From: Novosphingobium decolorationis
Lineage (GTDB): Bacteria > Pseudomonadota > Alphaproteobacteria > Sphingomonadales > Sphingomonadaceae
Length of the DNA: 64,000 nucleotides
Direction: 5' to 3'
Assembly (NCBI RefSeq): GCF_018417475.1
Contig: NZ_CP054856.1
Span: forward strand, 3,565,001-3,629,000
This document shows positions 27,780-36,338 of the stretch, piece after piece. The position numbers and the translations under genes were made by a program. The notes below the pieces were generated by a model. It was given only the letters and a program-made list of their open reading frames with translations. It had not been told where the DNA came from and searched no databases. How positions within the stretch are numbered: the first letter of the stretch is position 1; the number at the start of each line of letters is the position of its first letter.

Positions 27780-28958
27780 ATGAGCAACACGACCACGCCG
27801 GACGCGCGGCAAAGCGCGCTGGCTCTTCTCGCACTGGGCCTGGGTGCCTTTGCCATTTCGACGTCCGAATTTGCCAGCATGGGGCTGATGCCTCTGTTCG
27901 CGAAGGATCTGGATCTTTCGATTCCGGTCGCAACCAACGGCATTACGGCCTACGCGGTTGGCGTGACGCTGGGGGCCCCGGTGCTGACCATTGCGGCGGC
28001 CCGGCTCAACAAGAAGCGCCTTCTGATCGCCCTGATCGCACTTGCCTTCCTGGCCAATCTCGTCACTGCGATGGCGGGTGATCTCGTCTCGCTGGTGGTG
28101 GGGCGCTTCTTCAGCGGCCTGCCCCAGGGCGTCTATTTCGGGGCGGCCTCGGTGGTGGCGACGCGGATCGTCGGTCCCGAGCGGGCAGGGCGCGCGGTCT
28201 CGCTCGTCTTTTCGGGCATTTCCGTGGCGACCATCATCGGCGCGCCGGTAGGCACCTGGATCGGGCAGCAGCTCGACTGGCGCGCAGCCTATACCGCCAT
28301 TGGCCTGCTGGCGCTGGTCGCGGGACTGGTGCTGGCGTTTGCGGTTCCCCAGCGCGAGGACCTGGCCGGAGGCCCGATCCGGCAGGAACTGGCTTCGCTG
28401 CGCCGCCTCAACGTGTGGATCATGGTCCTGTTCGGCTCGTTTGCGGTCTCCAGCCTCTTTGCCATCTACACCTTCATCGGCCCTCTCGTGACCGACGTGG
28501 CGGGCATGTCGACGGGGATGACGCCGCTGGCGCAGATGCTGATCGGCTTTGGCATCGCGCTGGGCGCGCTGTGGGGCGGCGGGATGGCCGACCGCTATCG
28601 TTTCCGGGCGCTGATCCTTTCGCTGGCGGGCGCGATGGCGGCCATGCTGGTCATGTACTTTGTTGCCGCGATGCCGGTCGGCCTGATGGCGATGTTCTTT
28701 GTGGCCTCGTTCCTGCTCAACGCGGCTGTTCCCTCCATCACCGTGCAGATGATGCGCATGGCGCCGGAATCGCCCACGATGATGGGGGCGCTCAACATGG
28801 CCGCCTTCAACATTGCAAACGCGGTGGGCGCCATCGGCGGGGCGCTCACGGTCGAGGCGGGGTGGGGGCTGCGTTCCCCCATCCTCGCCGGGCTGGGGCT
28901 GACCGGGGTGGCGCTCGCGATCTTCGCGCTGGCCTGGCCGCGCTTGCGCCGCGGCTGA
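27780..28958 (+). CDS. MFS transporter, drug:H+ antiporter (AraJ/Cmr-like)
   Basis: The 392-residue protein starts MSNTTTPDARQSALALLALG and has about twelve membrane segments. ISTSEFASMGLMPLFAKDL is typical of the AraJ/YdhP branch of the DHA1 family, and GRFFSGLPQGVYFGAASVVA and APVGTWIGQQLDWRAAY (motif C-like) also fit. It likely exports small hydrophobic compounds or sugars by proton antiport. The ATG at 27780 was chosen because hydrophobic helix 1 follows directly. Confidence 0.88.
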   Translation: MSNTTTPDARQSALALLALGLGAFAISTSEFASMGLMPLFAKDLDLSIPVATNGITAYAVGVTLGAPVLTIAAARLNKKRLLIALIALAFLANLVTAMAGDLVSLVVGRFFSGLPQGVYFGAASVVATRIVGPERAGRAVSLVFSGISVATIIGAPVGTWIGQQLDWRAAYTAIGLLALVAGLVLAFAVPQREDLAGGPIRQELASLRRLNVWIMVLFGSFAVSSLFAIYTFIGPLVTDVAGMSTGMTPLAQMLIGFGIALGALWGGGMADRYRFRALILSLAGAMAAMLVMYFVAAMPVGLMAMFFVASFLLNAAVPSITVQMMRMAPESPTMMGALNMAAFNIANAVGAIGGALTVEAGWGLRSPILAGLGLTGVALAIFALAWPRLRRG

Positions 28959-29289
28959 CGTGGCGCAAGCGGTACAGGAATCCGCAATCGGATAGATTTT
29001 GTTGCGTGCCTTGCGATTGCGTGGTGGGGGCTTGATTTCCGACAGGCGAACACGATTTGCCCGAAAATCCCGCTCAGGGAGCGATTTCGCCTCGGTCTGG
29101 CATCGGATTTGCCGATGGATCGTGAAATTTTCGAACCCACTCTGATGCAAAATATGCAAGCAATATTGTTGCTTTTGGATTTGCGATAATTCGGCAGAAG
29201 CCTATTTCGCACTCCTGCCGATCGCGACGAAATGCCGCGAGCGAGCGATAAAACGAAAAGCACGAAACGTGTTCGCAGGAGTATCGATT
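28959..29289. other. Intergenic region upstream of small membrane peptide
   Basis: About 330 bases without a gene. The second half is A/T-richer than its surroundings, which fits a promoter or leader for the 26-codon frame at 29290. No clear terminator follows the MFS gene. No RNA family is recognised. Confidence 0.35.
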
Positions 29290-29370
29290 ATGGCCATTCT
29301 TCACCGCACTGTCGGTGCAGCGGCGGCTCTGGGCACCAGCGCCCTGGTCTTCGCACTGACCCTGGTCTGA
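29290..29370 (+). CDS. 26-residue hydrophobic small protein
   Basis: ATG at 29290 has AGGAG 8 bases upstream, and the frame reads MAILHRTVGAAAALGTSALV then FALTLV and TGA. It is a basic N-terminus plus one hydrophobic helix, the look of a single-span membrane micropeptide. A clean UUCG-loop terminator at 29417 closes the unit 46 bases later. The pairing of ribosome site and terminator supports a real transcript. Function unknown. Confidence 0.55.
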   Translation: MAILHRTVGAAAALGTSALVFALTLV

Positions 29371-29416
29371 TCTCGGATCTGACGTCAGAGTCACGCACAT
29401 ACCATTACCAGGCATG

Positions 29417-29446
29417 GGGCGGTCCTTCGGGGCCGCCCTTTGTCGT
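29417..29446 (+). terminator. Rho-independent terminator with TTCG tetraloop
   Basis: GGGCGGTCC (29417-29425) pairs with GGGCCGCCC (29430-29438) around TTCG, followed by a T-rich stretch. Confidence 0.8.
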
Positions 29447-29555
29447 TTGGGGGGTCGGTGTTCGGATCCTGGCAGGCAGCGGGCCGTCGCCATGGAGGGG
29501 CTGCGGGCCTGTTGCACACGCACATCGCGCAAGGCGCCTTGAAGTCGACACGGCA

Positions 29556-29584
29556 AAACGGCCACGAGAGGCTCGTGACCGTTT
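29556..29584 (-). terminator. Terminator of the exported protein gene
   Basis: A 13-base stem with one mismatch (29556-29568 / 29572-29584) and a 3-base loop. On the reverse strand it ends CCGTTTTG and lies 36 bases after the stop of the gene at 29620. Confidence 0.55.
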
Positions 29585-29619
29585 CGGCAAGGGACCGTCG
29601 AACAGGTGAGGGGAGAGGC

Positions 29620-30027
29620 TTACTTGGCCTTCTTGTAGGGCACGAATTCGCGCAGGCCCACAAAGCCGCTCCACATGTTGGGGGTCATCCGATCACGCAG
29701 CTGGATCGTATCCACGTTGCACAGCTGCGAGCCGAAGATGCGCGTCACCAGAATATCGTTGTCATCGAGCAGGTCCGCGTTGGTCGGGCGGTTGACGTAA
29801 AGCGTGCTGCCGACCTTGTAGACGATCGCGGTCTTCTCGATGATCGTGGCGTTGTTGAGGCGCGAGTAGGAGATGCACTTGACCGGTTCGCCCGCCGTGC
29901 GCCCTTCGAGCATCTTGGCGAGTTCCTCCTCGCCGGTGAGCTTCTCCTTGGCCATCGCGGCAGGCGCGGACACAAGGCTGGCGGCTGCGGCGAGGCCAGC
30001 GGCGAGTACGGCGAAACGGGCTTTCAT
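29620..30027 (-). CDS. Exported protein of unknown function
   Basis: The 135-residue protein starts MKARFAVLAAGLAAAASLVS and has a Sec signal peptide, probably cleaved after SAPAAMA (about residue 26). The mature part (CISYSRLNNATIIEKTAIVYK, VNRPTNADLLDDNDILVTRI) holds two Cys (CIS and QLCN) that may pair as a disulfide. The start at 30025-30027 has GGAG 10 bases upstream. I recognise it only as a conserved-looking sphingomonad periplasmic protein. Function unknown. Confidence 0.7.
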   Translation of the reverse strand: MKARFAVLAAGLAAAASLVSAPAAMAKEKLTGEEELAKMLEGRTAGEPVKCISYSRLNNATIIEKTAIVYKVGSTLYVNRPTNADLLDDNDILVTRIFGSQLCNVDTIQLRDRMTPNMWSGFVGLREFVPYKKAK

Positions 30028-30150
30028 GGCTCTGGTCTCCATCACGCATCGTGTGTTGCTGTCCAAGCTTAGCACCTGGTCCTGAACCGGGGCTGACCGT
30101 TCGTCGCGGCCCCGGCACTTTTTATCCGCCGGCACTTTTATCCCGTTGTC

Positions 30151-31578
30151 TCAGGCGGTGCCGCCCACCGTCAGGCCCTCGACCACCAGCGTGGGCTGGC
30201 CCACCCCGGCAGGCACGCTCTGCCCGCCCTTGCCGCATACGCCGATACCGCGGTCGAGTTCGAGATCGTTGCCGATGCCGGTCACGCGGGTCAGCACCGA
30301 GGGGCCATCGCCGATGATCGTTGCGCCCTTGATGGGCGCGCCCAGCTTGCCGTTCTCGACCATGTAGGCCTCGGTGCACGAGAACACGAACTTGCCCGAG
30401 ACGATGTCGACCTGGCCGCCGCCGAAGTTCTTGGTGTAGATGCCCTTCTTCACGCCGCTCAGCAGTTCGGCGGGGTCCTGCTCGCCCGCGCGCATGAACG
30501 TGTTGGTCATGCGCGGCATGGGGGCGTGGGCATAGTTCTCGCGCCGGCCGTTGCCGGTCGGCTCGACGCCCATCAGGCGCGCGTTGAGGCGGTCGTGCAT
30601 GTAGCCCTTGAGAATGCCGTCCTCGATCAGGACGGTCTCCTGGGTGGGGGTGCCTTCATCGTCGACCGAAAGCGAGCCGCGCCGGTCCGCGATCGAGCCG
30701 TCATCGACGATGGTCACGCCAGGGGCCGCCACGCGCTCCCCGATGCGCCCGGCAAAGGCGGAAGTGCCCTTGCGGTTGAAATCCCCCTCGAGGCCGTGGC
30801 CGACCGCTTCGTGCAGGATCACGCCCGGCCAGCCCGGCGCCATGATGACGGTCATCTCGCCAGCGGGGGCATCGATGCTTTCGAGGTTTGTGAGAGCCTG
30901 GGCCAGTGCACCATCGATGGCGCGGTTCCAGTTCTCGGGGCGGAAGAGATCGTCGTAGAGCCAGCGCCCGCCCATCCCGAACGAGCCGGTCTCGCGCCGC
31001 CCGTTGCTTTCCGCGACGATCGAGACCGAAAGGCGTACCAGCGGGCGCACGTCGGTGGCGATGAAGCCATCGGGGCGCACGATCTCGACCACGGACCACG
31101 AGCCCGAGAGGCTGGCACTGACCTGCGCGACGCGCGGGTCACGCGCGCGCGCGGCGGCATCGATGGTCTCCAGCAGCTTCACCTTCTCGCCAAAGCCGAC
31201 GAGGTCGAGCGGGGAGGCGTCGGTGTAGAGGTGGCGATTGCTTTTCGCAGGTGGGCCAGCCTTGGGCCCGGTCGCTGGGTCCAGAAGTTGCAGCGTTTCG
31301 CCCGCGCGCCGGATGGCCTTGGCCGAAATCTCGTTGGCGTGGGCAAAGCCGGTCATCTCGCCCGAGACGCCGCGCAGGCCGAACCCGGCATCGCGCGAAT
31401 AGTCGGCGGTCTTGAGGCGTCCGTCGTCGAAGCCGAAAGCCTCGCTCGCCATGAACTGCATGTAGAGTTCGCCATCGTCGCACGTGCGCAGCGTTTCGGC
31501 GGCCAGGGCTTGCGCGTCCTCGGGCGTGAGGTGGCGGTAGAGGAGCGAGCGGGGATCAACGATGGAAGACATGTCCAT
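30151..31578 (-). CDS. tldD: Metalloprotease TldD
   Basis: The roughly 475-residue catalytic subunit of the TldD/TldE protease has the zinc site HEAVGHGLEGD (HExxxH). LRGVSGEMTGFAHANEISA near residue 70-90 and NAPMPRMTNTF-like and GGGQVDIVSGKFVFSC segments are typical. With TldE it trims unfolded peptides and matures some peptide antibiotics. The likely start is at 31578 or 31572, just before VDPRSLLYRHL. Its partner tldE lies at 51851, 20 kb away on the same strand. A zinc-finger protein gene lies upstream, separated by about 200 bases. Confidence 0.93.
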   Translation of the reverse strand: MDMSSIVDPRSLLYRHLTPEDAQALAAETLRTCDDGELYMQFMASEAFGFDDGRLKTADYSRDAGFGLRGVSGEMTGFAHANEISAKAIRRAGETLQLLDPATGPKAGPPAKSNRHLYTDASPLDLVGFGEKVKLLETIDAAARARDPRVAQVSASLSGSWSVVEIVRPDGFIATDVRPLVRLSVSIVAESNGRRETGSFGMGGRWLYDDLFRPENWNRAIDGALAQALTNLESIDAPAGEMTVIMAPGWPGVILHEAVGHGLEGDFNRKGTSAFAGRIGERVAAPGVTIVDDGSIADRRGSLSVDDEGTPTQETVLIEDGILKGYMHDRLNARLMGVEPTGNGRRENYAHAPMPRMTNTFMRAGEQDPAELLSGVKKGIYTKNFGGGQVDIVSGKFVFSCTEAYMVENGKLGAPIKGATIIGDGPSVLTRVTGIGNDLELDRGIGVCGKGGQSVPAGVGQPTLVVEGLTVGGTA

Positions 31579-31784
31579 CATATAGGCGCCAAGTCCGATG
31601 GGCGAAAGCCATTGCGTGCGACCTGGCTGTTCGCACGGACGAGGCAACTGGCGGAGCAAGCCCCGCGAGGCCATCAGGCTGAGCGCCCGCGTCCCGGCAC
31701 GCGCAAGGCTTTGCGTACGGCGCTCTTCAAGGGGAGGAGTTTCGCCCGGACCGGCAAGGGCCGTTCAGGGGCGGGGCCTGTGGC

Positions 31785-31982
31785 TCAGGCCGCCTGCTGG
31801 TCGGCGGGGCCGCCCTTGAGGACGAAGCGGCGGTCGCAATAGCCGCATTCGACATAGCCCTTCTCGTCGATCTCGAGCCAGACACGCGGATGGCCAAGAG
31901 CGGCTCCGGCACGGATGTCGGTGGCTCCATCGCACTTGACGCGGTGGGAATCGGTGAAGACGGTTTCAGGCACGTTGCTCAT
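31785..31982 (-). CDS. Zinc-finger domain protein, NDUFS6/zf-CHCC type
   Basis: The 65-residue protein begins [20 protein letters not shown] and carries CDG, then [25 protein letters not shown]. The C-x-H-x-C-x2-C arrangement binds one zinc ion, as in the mitochondrial complex I subunit NDUFS6. Bacterial copies are common in Alphaproteobacteria and probably aid complex I. The start at 31980-31982 is the only one that gives the family N-terminus. Confidence 0.88.
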   Translation of the reverse strand: MSNVPETVFTDSHRVKCDGATDIRAGAALGHPRVWLEIDEKGYVECGYCDRRFVLKGGPADQQAA

Positions 31983-32160
31983 GGGCGATGCCTTTACCAG
32001 CGGGCGTGGACGATTTCCAGCGGCAAACGCGCGCAGGTGCATGCGCAGGACGCAGCGCGCTTGCACGCGGGGCAATCTGTGGGCGGCAAGGTCTGGCTGG
32101 CGGGCCTCTTTGCGCTTTGCGCTCTTTACCTTGGGCCAAAGCTGGCCCACATGGGGCGCC

Positions 32161-33102
32161 ATGACTGCCTCTTCTGCCCTCTCGCCCGCCATTTCGATCC
32201 GCGACCTCGTCAAGCGCTACGCGCCTGTCGGCAAGGCCGAGGCCAAGCTGGCCCTCAAGGGGGTCAGCTTCGACGTGCCGCAGGGCGAGATCTTCGGCCT
32301 GCTCGGCCCCAACGGTGCGGGCAAGTCGACCCTGATCAACATCATGGCCGGGCTCGTGCGCAAGACCTCGGGCTCGGTCGATATCTGGGGGCACGACATC
32401 GACCACGATCAGCGCAACGCCAAGCGCGCGATCGGCATCGTGCCGCAGGAGATCGTCTTCGATCCCTTCTTCACGCCGATCGAGGTGCTGGAAAACCAGG
32501 CCGGCTTCTACGGGATCGCCAAGCATCTGCGCCGTTCCGAGGACCTGCTGCGCGCGGTGCACCTGGCTGACAAGCGTGACGCCTATGCCCGCAGCCTGTC
32601 GGGCGGCATGAAGCGGCGTCTGCTGATTGCCAAGGCGCTGGTTCACCAGCCCCCTGTTCTCGTCCTCGACGAGCCGACGGCAGGTGTCGACGTGGAACTG
32701 CGCCGCCAGTTGTGGGAACTCGTCACCGAGATGAACCGTGAGGGCGTCACCATCGTCCTTACCACGCACTATCTGGAAGAGGCCGAGGAACTGTGTGACC
32801 GCATCGCGATCATCAACCACGGTGAACTCATCGCCAATAAGCCGACGAGCGAGCTGATCGGCATGGCGCGCGAGAAAGTGCTGATGCTGACGCTCGACCA
32901 GCCCGTGGCCCAGCTTCCCGAGCATCCTGGCTTCATCAAGTGCCGTACGGTCGGCGATACGGGGCTCGAGATCACGTACGACAAGGACCGTGCAAATGCA
33001 GGAGAGGTCCTCTCGGCCCTTCAGGCGCAGGGGCTTTCTGTTGTCGACGTCACGACCCGCGAGGCGGATCTGGAAGACGTGTTCGTCAGCCTTACGGCGT
33101 AA
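32161..33102 (+). CDS. ABC transporter ATP-binding protein without adjacent permease
   Basis: The 313-residue ATPase has Walker [11 protein letters not shown]-loop VPQEI, signature LSGGMKRR, Walker [12 protein letters not shown] and the switch His in [10 protein letters not shown]. It resembles the YadG/drug- or Nod-type exporters, which pair with an ABC-2 permease. No permease gene is next to it: a leftward small zinc protein follows. A C-terminal domain (residues 240-313) ends in [12 protein letters not shown], typical of these ATPases. The partner must be elsewhere in the genome. Confidence 0.88.
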   Translation: MTASSALSPAISIRDLVKRYAPVGKAEAKLALKGVSFDVPQGEIFGLLGPNGAGKSTLINIMAGLVRKTSGSVDIWGHDIDHDQRNAKRAIGIVPQEIVFDPFFTPIEVLENQAGFYGIAKHLRRSEDLLRAVHLADKRDAYARSLSGGMKRRLLIAKALVHQPPVLVLDEPTAGVDVELRRQLWELVTEMNREGVTIVLTTHYLEEAEELCDRIAIINHGELIANKPTSELIGMAREKVLMLTLDQPVAQLPEHPGFIKCRTVGDTGLEITYDKDRANAGEVLSALQAQGLSVVDVTTREADLEDVFVSLTA

Positions 33103-33152
33103 CACGCAAGGAAAAGGGAAAGGGGCAGGTCCTCGGTTCGCCCGGCCCGGGC

Positions 33153-33335
33153 TTATTTAAGGCTCGGGAGGGCGTCATCGGACTGCTCCATCCATTCCTT
33201 GTGCCAGACATTCTTCTTGTGGCGGCGAATCGCGGCGCCGCATTGCGTGCAGGTGGAGACGAAGCTGTGCCCGTCCCAGCTGGCGTGCTGGCGGTCGGGT
33301 TGGTGGCGATTCAACCAGCAAAAGCGAAAGAGCAT
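33153..33335 (-). CDS. Small zinc-ribbon-like protein
   Basis: The 60-residue protein begins MLFRFCWLNRHQPDRQHASW. It holds one CxxC pair (TCTQCGAAI) and further His/Cys residues (CWLNRHQP) that could complete a metal site. Such short proteins are recurrent in sphingomonads. Function unknown. The start at 33335 is preceded by AAAGG at 12 bases, weak support. Confidence 0.55.
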   Translation of the reverse strand: MLFRFCWLNRHQPDRQHASWDGHSFVSTCTQCGAAIRRHKKNVWHKEWMEQSDDALPSLK

Positions 33336-33715
33336 AGTTAATAAGCCTTTCCTGGATTTCGTGGTTCTTGTCATGGCCTGAGTGCTCTCAGTAAGCGGGT
33401 TGGACGAAGCATGTTCTCGTGCTGTGGGGCGAAGTGGATCGGCCTTGGCCAGTGTCCTGAAGTCGCGAGAGGCTGCATGCCGGAATGTGCAGTGCCAAAT
33501 TCCAGACGAAATTATTTCGTTAGTTATTCGGCTTGACCTGCACGAGTGTGCTTTTTATCGTTAACCCGAAAGCTGAAGCTCTTCTCAACCGCAGTTGAGG
33601 GCTCCTCTGACTGCGCGAATCTAAGTATAAATACCTAGCTACTGCATTGCAACAATAGTCTCCTGCTTTCGTGAGATATCTTGCGATTGTTGCGCGCACT
33701 CGGCAATGAGGCGCG
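33336..33715. other. Intergenic region upstream of nadB
   Basis: About 380 bases with no convincing gene; a 60-codon frame at 33382 has no family look or ribosome site. The stretch is A/T-rich around 33500-33680 and must hold the nadB promoter. No riboswitch or operator recognised. Confidence 0.4.
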
Positions 33716-35314
33716 ATGCAGGATAACGCCCCTAGTTCAACTTCGTATGACGTCATTGTCATCGGATCCGGCGCCGCTGGTCTGACCGCGGCTCTTGCCC
33801 TCGCCGAGAGGCTCAAGGTCCTCGTACTGGCCAAGGGCAGCCTGACCGGCGGGTCGACGGCCTGGGCCCAGGGCGGCATCGCCGCGGTTCTCGACCAGGG
33901 CGATACCTTTGACGAGCATATCCGCGACACGATGGTGGCCGGGGCGGGGCTCAACCGGCGCGAGACGGTCGAATTCGTGATCGAGCGTGCGCCCCATGCC
34001 ATCGCGCGGCTGCTGGACCTGGGGGTCCCCTTCAACACCGAGGACGGGGAGCTGCACCTGACCCGTGAGGGCGGGCACTCGCACCGCCGCATCGTCCACG
34101 TGAACGATGCCACGGGCTGGGCGGTGCAGGACGCGCTTCTGCGCGCCGCGCAGGCGAACCCCAACATCACGCTTCTGCCCGGACAGTCCTGCATCGACTT
34201 CATTACCGGGCGCCATGAACTGCGGTATTCGGGCTCGGGCCGGGTCTGGGGTGTCTATGCCCTTGATGAGGCGACGGGCCGGGTCGAGGCGCACACCGCG
34301 CGCGCGACCATCCTGGCCACCGGCGGGGCAGGGCGCGTCTACCGTTTCAGCACCGCGCCGCGCGGGGCGACGGGCGATGGCATCGCCATGGCCTGGCGCG
34401 CAGGCGCGCGGGTTTCCAACATGGAGATGATGCAGTTCCACCCCACCTGCCTCTACAACCTCGACGTCAAGAACTTCCTCATCACCGAGGCCGTGCGCGG
34501 CGAGGGGGGGCAACTGCGCCACCCGGTGACCGGCCATCGCTTCATGCCGGACTACGACGAACGCGCCGAACTGGCCCCGCGCGACATCGTGGCGCGTGCG
34601 ATCGACGATCAGATCAAGCGCTACGGCCTTGATTACGTCCACCTCGATATCAGCCACCAGCCCGCCGAATTCGTGCGCGAGCACTTCCCGACCATTCATG
34701 AGAAGTTGCTCACGCTCGGCATCGACATGACGAAGGAGCCGATCCCGGTCGTGCCCGCCCAGCACTACACCTGCGGGGGCGTGCTCACCGATCTTGATGG
34801 CAGGACCGACCTGCCGGGCCTCTACGCGGCGGGCGAGTGCACCGAGAGCGGCCTGCATGGCGCAAACCGCCTCGCCTCGAACTCGCTGCTCGAATGCTTC
34901 GTCTTCGGGGATGCGGCGGCGAGCCACATCCTCGACCACTGGGATGCCTTCGATGCGCCGCCCCCGGTGCGCGCGTGGGACGCGAGCCGGGTAACGGATT
35001 CGGACGAGGAAGTGGTCATCAAGCAGAACTGGACCGAGATCCGCCGCTTCATGTGGAACTACGTGGGGATCGTGCGCACGACAAAGCGGCTGGAGCGCGC
35101 CATGCACCGCATCCAGCTGCTCAACACCGAGATCGAGGAATACTACCGCCACTTCCGCGTCTCGACCGACCTGATCGAGCTGCGCAACCTGTTGCAGTCA
35201 GCCGAGCTGATCGTGCGTTCGGCTCTCAAGCGCAATGAAAGCCGCGGGCTGCACTTCACGCTCGATTATCCCGAGACCGAACGCGAGCCGCACGACACCG
35301 TGCTCGTGCCCTGA
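33716..35314 (+). CDS. nadB: L-aspartate oxidase
   Basis: The 532-residue FAD enzyme makes iminoaspartate from aspartate in the first step of de novo NAD synthesis. The FAD site is VIVIGSGAAGLTAALALAE at 13-31. AWAQGGIAAVL, the active-site HPTCLYN region, GEGGQLRHP, HYTCGGV, and ECTESGLHGANRLASNSLLE are diagnostic for NadB against succinate dehydrogenase. The length is normal. nadA and nadC are not adjacent. The gene stands alone between an intergenic stretch and a convergent glsB-like gene. Confidence 0.95.
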   Translation: MQDNAPSSTSYDVIVIGSGAAGLTAALALAERLKVLVLAKGSLTGGSTAWAQGGIAAVLDQGDTFDEHIRDTMVAGAGLNRRETVEFVIERAPHAIARLLDLGVPFNTEDGELHLTREGGHSHRRIVHVNDATGWAVQDALLRAAQANPNITLLPGQSCIDFITGRHELRYSGSGRVWGVYALDEATGRVEAHTARATILATGGAGRVYRFSTAPRGATGDGIAMAWRAGARVSNMEMMQFHPTCLYNLDVKNFLITEAVRGEGGQLRHPVTGHRFMPDYDERAELAPRDIVARAIDDQIKRYGLDYVHLDISHQPAEFVREHFPTIHEKLLTLGIDMTKEPIPVVPAQHYTCGGVLTDLDGRTDLPGLYAAGECTESGLHGANRLASNSLLECFVFGDAAASHILDHWDAFDAPPPVRAWDASRVTDSDEEVVIKQNWTEIRRFMWNYVGIVRTTKRLERAMHRIQLLNTEIEEYYRHFRVSTDLIELRNLLQSAELIVRSALKRNESRGLHFTLDYPETEREPHDTVLVP

Positions 35315-35367
35315 CGGGCAGGTCAGGGTAGGGCAGGGCGGCCTGGGGCCGCCCGGTTCGGGCTTGC

Positions 35368-35613
35368 CTACATCCCGATGCCCAGCGCGCGCCCGATGAA
35401 GATCAGCGCCATCGCGCCCAGGATAGAGGCGAGGCAGCCTGCGCGGTTGAAGTCGCGGCTCCCGCGCGAGGTGATGAGACCGGCGGCCAGCGAGCCGCCG
35501 ATACCCAGCAGGATTGTCGCGACCCAGGACATGGGCACCTCGCCCGGGTAGATCCAGCGCGCCAGAGCGCCGATGATGAGACCGCCGATGATGGCGCCGA
35601 TGATATTGAACAT
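35368..35613 (-). CDS. GlsB/YeaQ/YmgE-family stress membrane protein
   Basis: The 81-residue protein begins MFNIIGAIIGGLIIGALARW. Three hydrophobic segments with glycine-zipper repeats (GAIIGGLIIGALARWIYPG, ATILLGIGGSLAAGLI) mark the transglycosylase-associated GlsB family, linked to envelope stress. It is convergent with nadB. An 8-base hairpin at 35336-35354 lies between the two but lacks a T-run. Confidence 0.9.
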   Translation of the reverse strand: MFNIIGAIIGGLIIGALARWIYPGEVPMSWVATILLGIGGSLAAGLITSRGSRDFNRAGCLASILGAMALIFIGRALGIGM

Positions 35614-36338
35614 GCATGCTTCCTTGCGAGAACCCGGTGGCGCGCAGGTACCCCTTGCGCGCAGGATCTAAATTCCTGATCGGCGCAGGGGTTGCACAGG
35701 AGCGGGCCACGCGCACGCGCGGCTCGGCGCAGCGCCGATGGCGCTCGACGAGGGGCGCTGCGAAAAGACGCATGGCGGCTGCAGGAAGATCAACATATGG
35801 TGTTCCGCTGGGGGCGCGTGGGGCACAGTTTGTGCTTTTGTGTCTTGACGTTTGAGATGCGGGCCTCGGTTCGTCGTATTCCCGATTCGTTTCGTCGGCA
35901 AATTTTGTGGAAAAATAATGGCCCGGACGGCTCCAGATTTCGCTTGCGTTCGAGGAGGGTTCAGGACTTCCCACGCGTCGCGGTGGCTGGGCAATTGTCC
36001 AGCGCGGCTTCGGGCCTCGCGGCTTGCGTGTCTCCCCCCTCTTGCGCCGATGCAAAGAAACGGCACTATGGGTTGTGGCGCTTCGGCGGTCGAACCTCTA
36101 AACCTTGATGCAGCGCGGGAATGTCCCGCGTCGCCCCCGGAAGCGATTTCGGGGCAGGTTTGGGCGACTCCGCGAGGCACCACAGGGTCGAGAGCAGGGG
36201 CAAAGGTCTCCTTTTCGTGCTGAACGTGGTAGTCTGGGATTTCCCCGGCGGCCGCGCTGCGGTGCGCCTTGACCCTGCGCGGAACACTACGCGCTTGCCT
36301 GCCTTGGCAGGTGGCGCGGCAACCAATGGGGCGAACGA
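35614..36338. other. Long intergenic region upstream of nrdA
   Basis: About 725 bases without a convincing gene; several short frames on both strands have no family look. It contains a 7-base hairpin CGCGGGA/TCCCGCG at 36114-36130. I looked for NrdR boxes and a cobalamin riboswitch and found no match good enough to call. The length suggests a long leader or unrecognised control of the ribonucleotide reductase gene. Confidence 0.4.

Noticed and set aside
33382..33564. 60-codon frame upstream of nadB
   Set aside because: No ribosome site, no family resemblance, and it sits in an A/T-rich promoter-like stretch.
35614..36338. NrdR box or cobalamin riboswitch upstream of nrdA
   Set aside because: Only partial, low-quality matches were seen. 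Not enough to call.
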